Origin: Anaerolineales bacterium
GTDB taxonomy: Bacteria > Chloroflexota > Anaerolineae > Aggregatilineales > J027
DNA length: 64,000 bases
NCBI GenBank assembly: GCA_020634155.1
Contig: JACKCI010000001.1
Span: 124,001-188,000, forward strand
Direction: 5' to 3'
Positions within the stretch are counted from its first letter, which is position 1, and each line of letters begins with the position of its first letter. Position numbers and translations under genes: made by a program. A model generated the notes under the pieces. It saw nothing but the letters and a program-made list of their open reading frames with translations, was not told where the DNA came from and made no database searches. Shown in pieces: positions 16,757-25,043 of this stretch.

Positions 16757-18165
16757 TGAAAATTACGTTTCATGGGGCCGCCCAGACTGTTACTGGCTCC
16801 CAACACCTTGTAGAAGTAAATGGCTATCGGATTTTGCTAGATTGTGGTCTCTACCAAGGCAAGCGCAAGGAGGCTTTTCAACGTAACCGTGATTTGCCGT
16901 TTGAGGAAAAAAACATTGATGCCATGATTCTCTCGCATGCCCACATTGACCATTCGGGTAATATTCCTAGCCTAGTCAAAAATGGTTTTCGCGGGCCGAT
17001 TTATGCCACCCATGCCACCCGCGACCTAGCTGCTACCATGTTGCCCGATAGTGGTCATATCCAAGAAAAAGACGCCGAGTTCGCTACCAAGCAGAACCTC
17101 AAACGTGGTGAGCAGCCTGTTGAGCCACTGTACACTCAAGAGGATGCTTATAATAGCTTGTCGTATTTTGAGTCCATCAATTATGGTTGGACAAAGCAAA
17201 TCCTTGAAGGGGTTGATTTAACCTTTTACGATGCGGGTCATATGCTGGGTAGTGCGATTGTCACTCTTGATATTGAAGACCGTGACGCAGGGCGTGACTT
17301 CCGTTTGGTGTTTAGTGGCGATTTAGGGCGCAAGGGCTTGCCGATTCTACGCGACCCTTCGACCATTGACTACACCGATATTCTCATCATGGAAAGCACG
17401 TATGGTGGACGTGTCCATGAGGCGATGCAAGACACTGCCCAAACCTTCAAGAACATTATTCAGCATATCGTCAAAACGAAGGGCGTCTTGATTATCCCCG
17501 CTTTTGCTGTCGGGCGCACCCAGCAAGTCGTTTACATGCTCCAAAAGCTGCATAGTGCGGGTGAGATTCCGATTATCCCCATTTTTGTAGACTCTCCCTT
17601 AGCGATTGATGCAACAGCCGTTTTTCGTATGCATCCCGAAGCCTATGATGCTGATGTGCGTGAGTATATGCAAACCTATAACGATGATGACATCTTTGGT
17701 TTTGAGAAATTGCGCTATACCCGTAAGGTTGAGGACAGCAAGGCCCTCAACACAATGGAAGGCCCTTTTGTGGTCATTAGTGCCAGTGGGATGATGGAAG
17801 CGGGACGTATCTTGCATCATCTACGCAACCGCATAAGTGACCCCAACAACGTGATATTAATTACAGGCTGGCAAGCTCCCAATACCCTCGGACGGCGGCT
17901 GCTCGACCATGTATCGCCTATTCGCATCTTTGGAGAAGAACACCGCGTGCAGGCCGAAGTCCAAAAACTAAATGGGCTGTCTGGTCATGCTGATACCAAC
18001 GAGTTGACGGCATGGGTTGAAGCTATGGAGAAGCGCCCGCGCCAAACCTTTTTGGTGCATGGTGAACTGGAACCAGCCCAAGCCCTTAAGAAACAATTGG
18101 AAGATACCCTTCAGTTAGAACGTATTCATATCCCTGACCTGCATGAGCAAATCGAGGTGCTGTAG
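16756..18165 (+). CDS. Beta-CASP metallo-beta-lactamase RNase (CPSF-type)
   Basis: A 469-residue MBL-fold nuclease of the CPSF/YsaB type. ITFHGAAQTVTGSQHL is the family's typical N-terminus; LSHAHIDHSGN is the HxHxDH zinc motif, AGHMLGSA and FSGDLGR supply further ligands, and the beta-CASP insert includes IIPAFAVGRTQQV, VVISASGMMEAGRILHHL and LSGHADTNEL with the last His region VHGE. Members act as endo- or exoribonucleases on mRNA or tRNA precursors. AGGAG at 16745-16749 supports the ATG at 16756, which overlaps the RNase D stop. The frame is intact. Confidence 0.92.
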   Translation: MKITFHGAAQTVTGSQHLVEVNGYRILLDCGLYQGKRKEAFQRNRDLPFEEKNIDAMILSHAHIDHSGNIPSLVKNGFRGPIYATHATRDLAATMLPDSGHIQEKDAEFATKQNLKRGEQPVEPLYTQEDAYNSLSYFESINYGWTKQILEGVDLTFYDAGHMLGSAIVTLDIEDRDAGRDFRLVFSGDLGRKGLPILRDPSTIDYTDILIMESTYGGRVHEAMQDTAQTFKNIIQHIVKTKGVLIIPAFAVGRTQQVVYMLQKLHSAGEIPIIPIFVDSPLAIDATAVFRMHPEAYDADVREYMQTYNDDDIFGFEKLRYTRKVEDSKALNTMEGPFVVISASGMMEAGRILHHLRNRISDPNNVILITGWQAPNTLGRRLLDHVSPIRIFGEEHRVQAEVQKLNGLSGHADTNELTAWVEAMEKRPRQTFLVHGELEPAQALKKQLEDTLQLERIHIPDLHEQIEVL

Positions 18166-18167
18166 CT

Positions 18168-18362
18168 GTGCGGCAAAAGAGTGTGTTTTATCAAGAATGG
18201 CGCGACTGTCTGCGGGCGCATTATCTACATGTGGTGCGAACCCATGACCGCGTTACTGAGCCAACCTTGCGCGTAGTGTTACTAGACGCCGGAATCACAC
18301 AAGCGGAGATTGACGCTTGGTATCAGGAAGCTTTAGCCCAACAGGAGCAAAATCATGCCTAA
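18168..18362 (+). CDS. Small conserved-looking protein
   Basis: A 64-residue acidic/aromatic protein starting at a GTG two bases after the nuclease stop and running into the surE start with an eight-base overlap. It has no membrane span or cysteine motif; the sequence suggests two or three helices (VTEPTLRVVLLDAGITQAE resembles a small helix-turn segment). The packing between two confident genes, without gaps, is the main support that it is real. Function unknown. Confidence 0.65.
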   Translation: MRQKSVFYQEWRDCLRAHYLHVVRTHDRVTEPTLRVVLLDAGITQAEIDAWYQEALAQQEQNHA

Positions 18363-19122
18363 TATCTTAATTTCAAACGACGATGGTATCTTTGCGCCGG
18401 GGCTTAAACAACTGGCAACTTCAATGCTGGCACTGGGCAAGGTCTGGGTGGTAGCGCCCAAAGATAACCAAAGCGCCAGCGGGCACCGCAAGACCATGCA
18501 TCGCCCACTACGCGCCAATCCTATTTACAATGTATTTCCACCAGATATTGTGGCCTATGCTGTCGATGGCGCACCCTCGGATTGTGTGGCGATAACCTTG
18601 ATGGGGTTGATTGATGAGCCAATGGATATTGTGGTGTCGGGCATCAATAGTGGCCCTAATCTTGGGCAAGATGTAACTTATAGCGGAACGGTGAGCGTGG
18701 CACTAGAAGCCGCAATTTTTGGTCTACCCGCGGTTGCATTTTCGCTAAGTAGCCGTATGATTGATGCCGACTATGGCCCATCTGACTCTTGGTTACGACA
18801 AATTACAGCTCAAACCCTACAAAATGGCTTGCCACACCATACCATCCTCAATGTCAACATCCCGCCGCTTCCAGCTAGAGAACTACGGGGTATCCAAATC
18901 ACACGCCAAGGCCGCCGCGACTACCGAGACATCCTCGATGAACGTATCGACCCTTTTGGCAAACCTTATTATTGGATTGCTGGTACTGAACCCGGTGGCG
19001 ATGTCGAGGCTGAGGGAACTGATATATGGGCGGTTAACCAAGGTTATGTCTCCGTAACCCCCATCCATCTTGATCTGACTCGCCATGAGTTCCTTTCAGC
19101 CCTCCAAGCGTGGGAGTGGTAA
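18355..19122 (+). CDS. surE: 5'/3'-nucleotidase SurE
   Basis: Metal-dependent nucleoside monophosphatase, 255 residues, normal family length. The N-terminus ILISNDDGIFAPG carries the paired Asp metal ligands, APKDNQSASG contains the conserved Asn/Ser, SGINSGPNLGQDVTYSGTV is the SurE signature with the Asn ligand, and the C-terminal DLTRHEFLSAL swapping arm is complete. It acts in the cytosol in nucleotide salvage and stationary-phase survival. Start ATG overlaps the small upstream gene; the stop TAA shares its last base with the ATG of the next gene. Confidence 0.95.
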   Translation: MPNILISNDDGIFAPGLKQLATSMLALGKVWVVAPKDNQSASGHRKTMHRPLRANPIYNVFPPDIVAYAVDGAPSDCVAITLMGLIDEPMDIVVSGINSGPNLGQDVTYSGTVSVALEAAIFGLPAVAFSLSSRMIDADYGPSDSWLRQITAQTLQNGLPHHTILNVNIPPLPARELRGIQITRQGRRDYRDILDERIDPFGKPYYWIAGTEPGGDVEAEGTDIWAVNQGYVSVTPIHLDLTRHEFLSALQAWEW

Positions 19123-19892
19123 TGCAAGTTCAGCGTCCCAAACGGATTTTGGTCACAGGCGGGACAGGCTTCCTCGGCTTTCGGGTGGTAATGGCTTTAC
19201 TAGAACTGGAGGCCGAGGTTACGCTCATTGCCCGCCCTGATCGACGCGACATCTTAGCCCCGCTACAAGGCAAGGTCACTATCACCCATGCCGATGTTTG
19301 GAACCGTGCTAGTTTAAAGGGACGGGCGCGGGGCCATGATTCCGTTGTTCATCTCGTAGGCAGCACACATACTGACCCAGCCCGTGGATTGACCTATAAC
19401 CAAATTAACCTTGTTTCAGCCCGCAATGTCACCGCCATGACTGTCAGCGATGGTGTACCATATATGGTTTTGCTTAGTACCATCATGCGCCCTTTGGATT
19501 TACCGGGAGAGTATATTCGCAGCAAGCGTGAGGCCGAGGATTATCTTAAAAATACAGGTTTGGATTGGACGATCGTTCGTGCGCCAGCGTTGTTTTCGCC
19601 ACGCCGACATTGGGGATTACGCTTGGCGTCAGTTTTTGGCGCTTTGTTCCCTTTCAATCTACTAGCGGGACACCTTATGCCGCTCTCTGTAGATATTACA
19701 GCACGGGCCATTGCACGAATGGCTGTGTACCCTCAAGTGATGCGAAACCGCACCGTTTATGCACCACAACTTCGTCGTGTTGCTCGTCAAAGCCGTCTAC
19801 GCCAGCCGTTAGCCCGCCCCATCTTTTCGGCGCAAGGTAACGAAGATATAGATGAAGTGCCGTTTGGGTGGTTGCCGCCCTCACTCGAATAA
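19122..19892 (+). CDS. NDUFA9-like NAD(P)-binding epimerase family protein
   Basis: A 256-residue atypical short-chain dehydrogenase with Rossmann motif TGGTGFLG near the N-terminus. VVHLVGSTHTDP, the region LLSTIMRPL and the tail match the complex I NDUFA9-like/NmrA-type group, in which the usual catalytic YxxxK is altered: here YIRSKREAEDYL retains Tyr-Ile-Arg-Ser-Lys spacing. Members bind NADPH and have structural or unknown roles. GGGAG five bases ahead of ATG 19122 supports that start over GTG codons at 19110 and 19116. The end overlaps the convergent sigma factor gene by 12 bases. Confidence 0.85.
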   Translation: MQVQRPKRILVTGGTGFLGFRVVMALLELEAEVTLIARPDRRDILAPLQGKVTITHADVWNRASLKGRARGHDSVVHLVGSTHTDPARGLTYNQINLVSARNVTAMTVSDGVPYMVLLSTIMRPLDLPGEYIRSKREAEDYLKNTGLDWTIVRAPALFSPRRHWGLRLASVFGALFPFNLLAGHLMPLSVDITARAIARMAVYPQVMRNRTVYAPQLRRVARQSRLRQPLARPIFSAQGNEDIDEVPFGWLPPSLE

Positions 19893-20540
19893 GTCCATGA
19901 TGTAATTGAGGGCGACGCCTTGTGCTTCAAGATGAGTTCGTAGCTTTTTACGGGCATCGTGCAGAAGCTTGTAAAGGGCGTTGCGGTTAGTCTCCATTTG
20001 CTCGGCCACAATATCCATCGAAATCCCTTGTAAAGTAACAGCCTCCAGTGCGGTTCGTTGGCGCTCTGTGAGGGCTTCATTGAGGGCATCGGCAATAATG
20101 CGAAGAACATCTTGTTGCTCAGTTGCTTTTTCAGGGCTAACAGGATGTTGGTGGGTGTTAGCAGAGTTATCGAGTCCGACAATCAGTTCCCCGTTGGCGT
20201 TAAGTTCATCAAGGCTAAAATCTTTGTAACGGGCACGGCGTAATTCACTGATTGCTGTGCGGGTGCCAATCTTCATGGCCCATGTCGTAAAGCGGCTATC
20301 TCCGCGGAACGAGTGCAGATTGTCTAATATTCGTAAGGTGGCATCTTGGGAAAAGTCCTCCGCCATTTGGGCCAGTTCCTCCGATGACAAAGACGCTAGG
20401 TCGCTGCGTTCTCGGCTCAAATAGTAGAAAATGCCCCGCTGCAAGTAACGGCGTAGGTCATCAAGGGCGGCGGCTTGGGTAGGGGTATCGGTCTGAGATA
20501 GTTCTTCAAACCACTGTTCGTTGGCGCGTTCCAAGTTCAT
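19881..20540 (-). CDS. RNA polymerase sigma factor, ECF-like sigma-70 family
   Basis: A 219-residue alternative sigma factor. Region 2 covers about 60-115: FSQDATLRILDNLHSF and FTTWAMKIGTRTAISELRR fit the core-binding and -10 recognition helices. Region 4 covers about 145-205, with LTERQRTALEAVTLQG and a recognition helix in EQMETNRNALYKLLHDARKKLR. There is no region 1.1 or 3, as in ECF factors. No zinc-finger anti-sigma gene adjoins it. It follows the deoxynucleoside kinase gene by three bases and ends the minus-strand string that starts with a histidine kinase at 24231, so its level may be coupled to that signalling locus. Confidence 0.9.
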   Translation of the reverse strand: MNLERANEQWFEELSQTDTPTQAAALDDLRRYLQRGIFYYLSRERSDLASLSSEELAQMAEDFSQDATLRILDNLHSFRGDSRFTTWAMKIGTRTAISELRRARYKDFSLDELNANGELIVGLDNSANTHQHPVSPEKATEQQDVLRIIADALNEALTERQRTALEAVTLQGISMDIVAEQMETNRNALYKLLHDARKKLRTHLEAQGVALNYIMDLFE

Positions 20541-20543
20541 CTG

Positions 20544-21185
20544 CTACTCGTTTCCTTGACCTATCAAAGCACGTATAGGGTCTGGCAAATTGGAGAGAAT
20601 CTTCTCTAAGTCGCTGGGCTGATGGACAAAATCGAGATCAGCGGTTGGGATAGTCACCAATGGGGAGCGTGTCCAGTGGGTAGCCCATTCATCATAAAGA
20701 TCGTTTAACTCGGCAAGGTAGGCAATTGAAATCTGCCGCTCATAATCACGGCCCCGTCGTGCAATGCGTTCAACCAAAACACCTACTGGAGATTGCAGAT
20801 AAATGATGACATCGGGCGGGGGCAAGAAATCGCAGATGCCTTCATATAGACTTTGATAACACCGATAATCACGCTCGGTCATCTTGCTTTGTTGATATAA
20901 GTTACGGGCGAAAATTTCAGCGTCTTCGTAGATGCTGCGGTCTTGGATAACATGCCCCGGATGTGTGAGCAAGTGGTGGTGATGTTCTAGCCGTCGTGCT
21001 AAGAAAAATATCTGGGAGTGGAAGCTCCAACGCGACATATCAGCATAGAAGTCCGCGAGGTAAGGATTCTCCTCAACCGCTTCAAAAAATGGCTCATAGC
21101 CAAGGCGTTTGGCAAGGATTTGGGTAAGGCTGCTCTTGCCTACGCCGATGTTGCCCGCCACCGCAATAAAGACTTTTTTGCTCAC
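20544..21185 (-). CDS. Deoxynucleoside kinase
   Basis: A 213-residue dNK/thymidine kinase-2 family enzyme that phosphorylates deoxynucleosides to 5'-monophosphates with ATP. P-loop AGNIGVGKSS lies at residues 10-19; VEENPYLADFY and QDRSIYEDAEIF (the DRS motif of the family), YLQSPVGVLVERIARRGRDYE (lid arginines) complete the core. It overlaps the preceding gene, a related kinase fused to MazG, by four bases (ATGA type), so they are translationally coupled and may form a heterodimer like the paired deoxyadenosine kinase/deoxyguanosine kinase of lactobacilli. The substrate cannot be told from sequence by eye. Confidence 0.92.
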   Translation of the reverse strand: MSKKVFIAVAGNIGVGKSSLTQILAKRLGYEPFFEAVEENPYLADFYADMSRWSFHSQIFFLARRLEHHHHLLTHPGHVIQDRSIYEDAEIFARNLYQQSKMTERDYRCYQSLYEGICDFLPPPDVIIYLQSPVGVLVERIARRGRDYERQISIAYLAELNDLYDEWATHWTRSPLVTIPTADLDFVHQPSDLEKILSNLPDPIRALIGQGNE

Positions 21186-22180
21186 CCGTTCTTATTCCCC
21201 TTGTTCCATGTACGTTGGAGATTGTGGTGCATCTTAGCCAAATAAGCGGCTTCAAGGTCAATGTTGGTATAGTTTGCCAGTTTAAAGATATAGGCCAGCA
21301 CATCGGCGAACTCATTGGCAAGGTCAGAATCAGATGCGGTTGGGGGATTCTGCCACCAACCCACCATTGCTCGCGCCAATTCGCCAACTTCCTCTTGCAA
21401 TAGTGCAAAATTCAAGAACAAATCGGTATTGAAGCCCTTGAGTTTATCAAACTCACGATGAAAACCTTGGAAATCAGCTAGGCGCTTGGCGGTGGAAGAC
21501 AAATCAAAGGGGGGGGGAGCAGCATCGGCTTCGACTGAGGTACTGACCAGCCCATTAAGACCGGGTAGGGCTGCTTGCTGTGGCCCAAGCCCTAATGCTC
21601 CTCGTATTTTATTGATAATCCAATCGCGGTCGGTTTGGCTTTGCACAAAATCGAGGCTGCTGGTGTCAATTGTCAGAACTGGAGCCTCATCATACTCCGC
21701 AAAGTAATGGTCATAGGCCGCACGCAGTTGGTCAATATAGGTCACATCCATATTCCGCTCATAGGGGCGGTCACGGCGGGCAATTTGGGCCATCAGAACA
21801 TCGGTATCAGCCCGCAGATAAACCACCAACTGTGGACGAGGGATATTGGGATTGAGTGCTTCATAGACTCGCTCATAAATTGTCAACTCATCCCCGCTCA
21901 AGTTTTGACGTGCGAAAAGGCGGTCTTTGGCAAAGATATAGTCGCTCACCAGCGGGCGTGGCATCTGATGAATGCGACGTTGCTGGTCATAGCGACTCAA
22001 AAGAAAGAAGACCTGTGTTTGAAAGGCGTAGCGGCTACGGTCTTCATAGAAACGGGTAAGAAACGGGTTCTCTTCGAACACTTCAAGGAGCAATTTGGCC
22101 TCGAAGACATCTTGTAAATAGCGGGCAAGCGAAGTCTTACCGACTCCAATCACCCCTTCAATCGCAATATAGTGGTGCAT
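21182..22180 (-). CDS. Deoxynucleoside kinase fused to a MazG-like pyrophosphohydrolase domain
   Basis: A 332-residue two-domain protein. Residues 1-205 are a dNK: P-loop EGVIGVGKTS, EENPFLTRFYED, DYIFAKDRLFA (the family's DR motif is KDR here) and YLRADTDVLMAQIARRDRPYE. A linker with Ala/Pro follows, then at about 230-325 an all-alpha NTP pyrophosphohydrolase domain with the MazG metal motif EEVGEL and EFADVLAYIFKLAN. Fusion of a kinase that makes deoxynucleotides to a domain that usually destroys NTPs or dNTPs suggests dNTP pool control or sanitation. It starts one base after the GAF protein stop and overlaps the second kinase gene by four bases. Confidence 0.9.
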   Translation of the reverse strand: MHHYIAIEGVIGVGKTSLARYLQDVFEAKLLLEVFEENPFLTRFYEDRSRYAFQTQVFFLLSRYDQQRRIHQMPRPLVSDYIFAKDRLFARQNLSGDELTIYERVYEALNPNIPRPQLVVYLRADTDVLMAQIARRDRPYERNMDVTYIDQLRAAYDHYFAEYDEAPVLTIDTSSLDFVQSQTDRDWIINKIRGALGLGPQQAALPGLNGLVSTSVEADAAPPPFDLSSTAKRLADFQGFHREFDKLKGFNTDLFLNFALLQEEVGELARAMVGWWQNPPTASDSDLANEFADVLAYIFKLANYTNIDLEAAYLAKMHHNLQRTWNKGNKNG

Positions 22181-22181
22181 C

Positions 22182-23027
22182 TTAGTTATGGGACTCGCGG
22201 GCTAGGGCGCTGGCAAGTTGCGCGCAAATTAATTCCAACATGAGCAGTTGTTCATGGGTAATTGAACCGGGAACATCCCGACAAGCAAAAATCACGCCAA
22301 AGCGGATATTGGTGCCAACTGCAACACATGCGCCAGCCCCAAAACGTCCGCGAGAGATAAAGGGGTGATTGGGGTCATCTTGTGGCCCCACAATGCAGCT
22401 TTCGCCATTTTGGGCAACACGCCCAATGATGCTTTTTTCATAGTCCAAACGGGGTGGGGCAATGCTGGTCACGGAATTGGGGCCAGCTTGGGCAGCGACT
22501 GAGACCATGGGCGGGTCAGTGGGAGTCACCTTGAAGAAAGCTACATAATCATAGCCGATTTCATGGATAGCGGTAACGGCGGCTTGGGTCTTGGCTGGGC
22601 CGCCCTTAGCTCGCATCAAAGCCTTCGCAAAGATACGGACCGGGGGCAGGGCATCAGCGCTAAGGGTTTGGAGACGGCGGTCTTCGACCAAGCGCTTGAT
22701 TTTCTTGATGAGTTCATCGTCTTTAAAAGGCTCATTGGAAATATCATCCGCTTGACCCGGTAAGCTGAAATCCGCCTCTTCGTCAACCTCAACAATGAGT
22801 AGCCGATGGTAAATCTGCCGCAAATCTTTGACCAGTGTGTAGACATCCCCCAGTTGATTATCAACCACCAGCACGTCGGTTGCCTGTGTTTTATCCGCAA
22901 GGGTGGTATGGACAGCTTCAATATTGTTTACAAACTGAAGTTGAAAACGCGGCTCAGTGTTTAGATTCTCACGGTAGCGTACACTGGCGGCAAGACGAAC
23001 CGCCACCAGTACCCGAATTTTCTCCAT
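22182..23027 (-). CDS. Pseudo-receiver plus GAF domain protein
   Basis: A 281-residue cytosolic signalling protein. Residues 1-125 have the outline of a response-regulator receiver: VLVVDNQLGD offers the phosphoacceptor-position Asp, but the acidic pair near the N-terminus is absent (IRVLVAVRLA) and the usual KP is EP (SNEPFKDDEL), so it is probably not phosphorylated normally. Residues about 135-275 resemble a GAF domain (IGRVAQNGESCIVG, FGAGACVAVGTNIRFGVIFACRD). The ligand is unknown. It is preceded by the histidine kinase gene on the same strand (67-base gap) and followed one base later by the kinase-MazG gene. Confidence 0.8.
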   Translation of the reverse strand: MEKIRVLVAVRLAASVRYRENLNTEPRFQLQFVNNIEAVHTTLADKTQATDVLVVDNQLGDVYTLVKDLRQIYHRLLIVEVDEEADFSLPGQADDISNEPFKDDELIKKIKRLVEDRRLQTLSADALPPVRIFAKALMRAKGGPAKTQAAVTAIHEIGYDYVAFFKVTPTDPPMVSVAAQAGPNSVTSIAPPRLDYEKSIIGRVAQNGESCIVGPQDDPNHPFISRGRFGAGACVAVGTNIRFGVIFACRDVPGSITHEQLLMLELICAQLASALARESHN

Positions 23028-23094
23028 AGGGTTTTCCTCAAAATTCTTTCTTGTGTGCCATGAATTATGAGGATTTTGGGCGTGGTTTGCAACC

Positions 23095-24231
23095 TCATTT
23101 CAATGGAATAACAAGGGTGATGGTTGTTCCTTGACCAATTTCGCTTTCAATTTCAAGAAAGCCACGCAGCCGTCTGGCTCGTTGTTCCATATTGCGGAGG
23201 CCATAATGGTCAGGGTCTCGAATCTGGTCGGTAGACATGCCTTGACCATTATCTTCTACCACGAGATAGATATTACGGCCCTTGACATAAATTTTGACTC
23301 TAGCAGATGTCGCGTTGGTATGTTTCGCAATATTCGCCAGTGCCTCCCGCAAGACTTGGGCGAGGGAATGACGCTGATTATCCGTTAAAGCGGGCAGGGT
23401 ATCCGGTACATCGAGAGTAACATCAATCCCTGAGAAATCGCAGAAATGTTGCACCAAGTTCTCGACCTGTTGCTGAAAGGTAGTAGCGTGGGTTTTATTC
23501 GCGTTGCTGAGGTCGCGGATATAGTGGCGAATATCGTCGATAATGCTATTGAGATTCCGCAAGACTGCCTGAAATTGGGTTTGCCCCTCCGCAGTGAGTT
23601 GGGCGTTGCCCCGAATAATCTCCAGCTTCATCCCGACTGCATAAATATCTTGGATAATGCCATCGTGGAGTTCCATACTGATGCGGTCACGTTCCCCATG
23701 CAGGGCCGCCGCTTGTAGCCGCTGATGAAGCTTGGCGTTCTCAATAGCAATAGCCGCAAAAGAAGCAAACAAAACCACCATATACTCGTCAAGCTCATCA
23801 AACGGCTGTCCGTCTCTGCGGTCAGATAAGTAAAGATTACCCAGCCGCTGATTGTTGCGTCCGATAATGGGTACTCCCAAGAAGGTTTTCATATGAGGAT
23901 GGTTTTCACAAAATCCGGCTGAACGGGAGTCATCTTGGATGCTTTCAAGGCGAATGGGATGGTCTGTTCGCAGAATTTCACCCAATAAACCTTGTCCCAA
24001 TGGCTCATGGTCAATTTTACGAGCGTGTTCAGGTGGGATACCTGCGGTGATAAAAGCCCGTAGACCATGCCCTTCGTCGTCAGGTACCCCAACGGCGGCG
24101 TATTTAACATCTACTAATTGTTGTACCATATCGGCAATGCGCTGGAGTGTTTTGGAGAGGCTAAGTCCCTCCACAACGCCACCGGCGGCTTGTGTTAAAG
24201 CATTAATGATAGCGAGATATTGCAGCTGCAT
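23095..24231 (-). CDS. GAF-domain sensor histidine kinase (NarL/DegS-type, HisKA_3)
   Basis: A 378-residue soluble sensor kinase. A GAF domain spans about 10-170 (GQGLLGEILRTDHPIRL, KTFLGVPIIGRNNQRLGNLYL). The dimerisation helix is HisKA_3 with the phosphoacceptor His in RISMELHDGIIQ (about residue 190). The ATPase domain spans about 280-378, with LREALANIAKHTNA (N box) and VEDNGQGMS plus YGLRNMEQRA (G boxes). There is no membrane span, so the signal is probably cytosolic (small ligand, redox or gas bound to GAF). The NarL-family response regulator at 24369 is divergently transcribed from the shared 137-base gap and is the obvious partner. Confidence 0.93.
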   Translation of the reverse strand: MQLQYLAIINALTQAAGGVVEGLSLSKTLQRIADMVQQLVDVKYAAVGVPDDEGHGLRAFITAGIPPEHARKIDHEPLGQGLLGEILRTDHPIRLESIQDDSRSAGFCENHPHMKTFLGVPIIGRNNQRLGNLYLSDRRDGQPFDELDEYMVVLFASFAAIAIENAKLHQRLQAAALHGERDRISMELHDGIIQDIYAVGMKLEIIRGNAQLTAEGQTQFQAVLRNLNSIIDDIRHYIRDLSNANKTHATTFQQQVENLVQHFCDFSGIDVTLDVPDTLPALTDNQRHSLAQVLREALANIAKHTNATSARVKIYVKGRNIYLVVEDNGQGMSTDQIRDPDHYGLRNMEQRARRLRGFLEIESEIGQGTTITLVIPLK

Positions 24232-24368
24232 CGTGCCACCCTCTGTTTGAATAACCTGAGCGATTGTAACGTACTAATGCTAAACGATGGTATCATTTGT
24301 ATAATAATGTCGGTCATCACTTGTTGACTTGACATTAGACACTTATTTCTATCAGGGGACAGACAACT

Positions 24369-25043
24369 GTGTCACATTTACGTATTTTGATTGCCGATGA
24401 TCATGCTGTCGTGCGTGCCGGTCTAAAATCAATTTTAGACAACGAAATGGAATTTAGCGTCGTAGCCGAGGCCAGCAGCGGGGAAGAGGCAATCGAGCAG
24501 GCCTCCATTCATAAACCCGATATTGTTCTCATGGATATCCGGATGCCGGGTGGAATGTCAGGAATTGAGGCTTGTGAGCAGATTTTACGCAAACTGCCAA
24601 CTACCCGCGTTGTGATGCTGACCTCTTATGCGGAGGATGAGTTAGTGATGGATGCTATTCGGGCTGGAGCCGTTGGCTATGTCCTGAAGCGAGTGGATAG
24701 CGGCAAGCTTATTGACGATATCCGTCGCGTAATGCAGGGTGAAGCCGTTATCGACTCCGCTGTTGCTCGCACGCTGATTAATGAAGTGCGCGAGGCGGCT
24801 CATATCAAAGAAGCGTCGGTTTTTGCCGACCTCAGTGAGCGCGAATTGCACATCCTAGCACTCATCGCTCAAGGGCTAACCAATCGTGAAATCGCCCAGA
24901 AGTTATATCTGGGCGAAGGCACCGTGCGAAACTATGTCGGAAAGATTCTTAGCAGCCTGCATGTGGCTAATCGCGCCGAAGCAGCCGTATTTGCGGTCAA
25001 GAACCACATTGAACGCTATGTGGCGTTGCCCGACGAAGAGTGA
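24369..25043 (+). CDS. NarL/LuxR-family response regulator
   Basis: A 224-residue DNA-binding response regulator. The receiver (1-120) has IADDHAVVRAG with the acidic pair, VLMDIRMPG with phosphoacceptor Asp (about 55), the switch Thr in MLTSYAEDE and the Lys in YVLKRVDSG. The C-terminal LuxR-type helix-turn-helix (about 150-210) contains LSERELHILALIAQGLTNREIAQKLYL split by the usual turn and GTVRNYVGKILSSL as recognition helix. GTG 24369 with AGGGGAC nine bases upstream is the start. It is divergent from, and probably phosphorylated by, the HisKA_3 kinase. Its end overlaps the convergent CoA ligase gene by 28 bases. Confidence 0.94.
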   Translation: MSHLRILIADDHAVVRAGLKSILDNEMEFSVVAEASSGEEAIEQASIHKPDIVLMDIRMPGGMSGIEACEQILRKLPTTRVVMLTSYAEDELVMDAIRAGAVGYVLKRVDSGKLIDDIRRVMQGEAVIDSAVARTLINEVREAAHIKEASVFADLSERELHILALIAQGLTNREIAQKLYLGEGTVRNYVGKILSSLHVANRAEAAVFAVKNHIERYVALPDEE

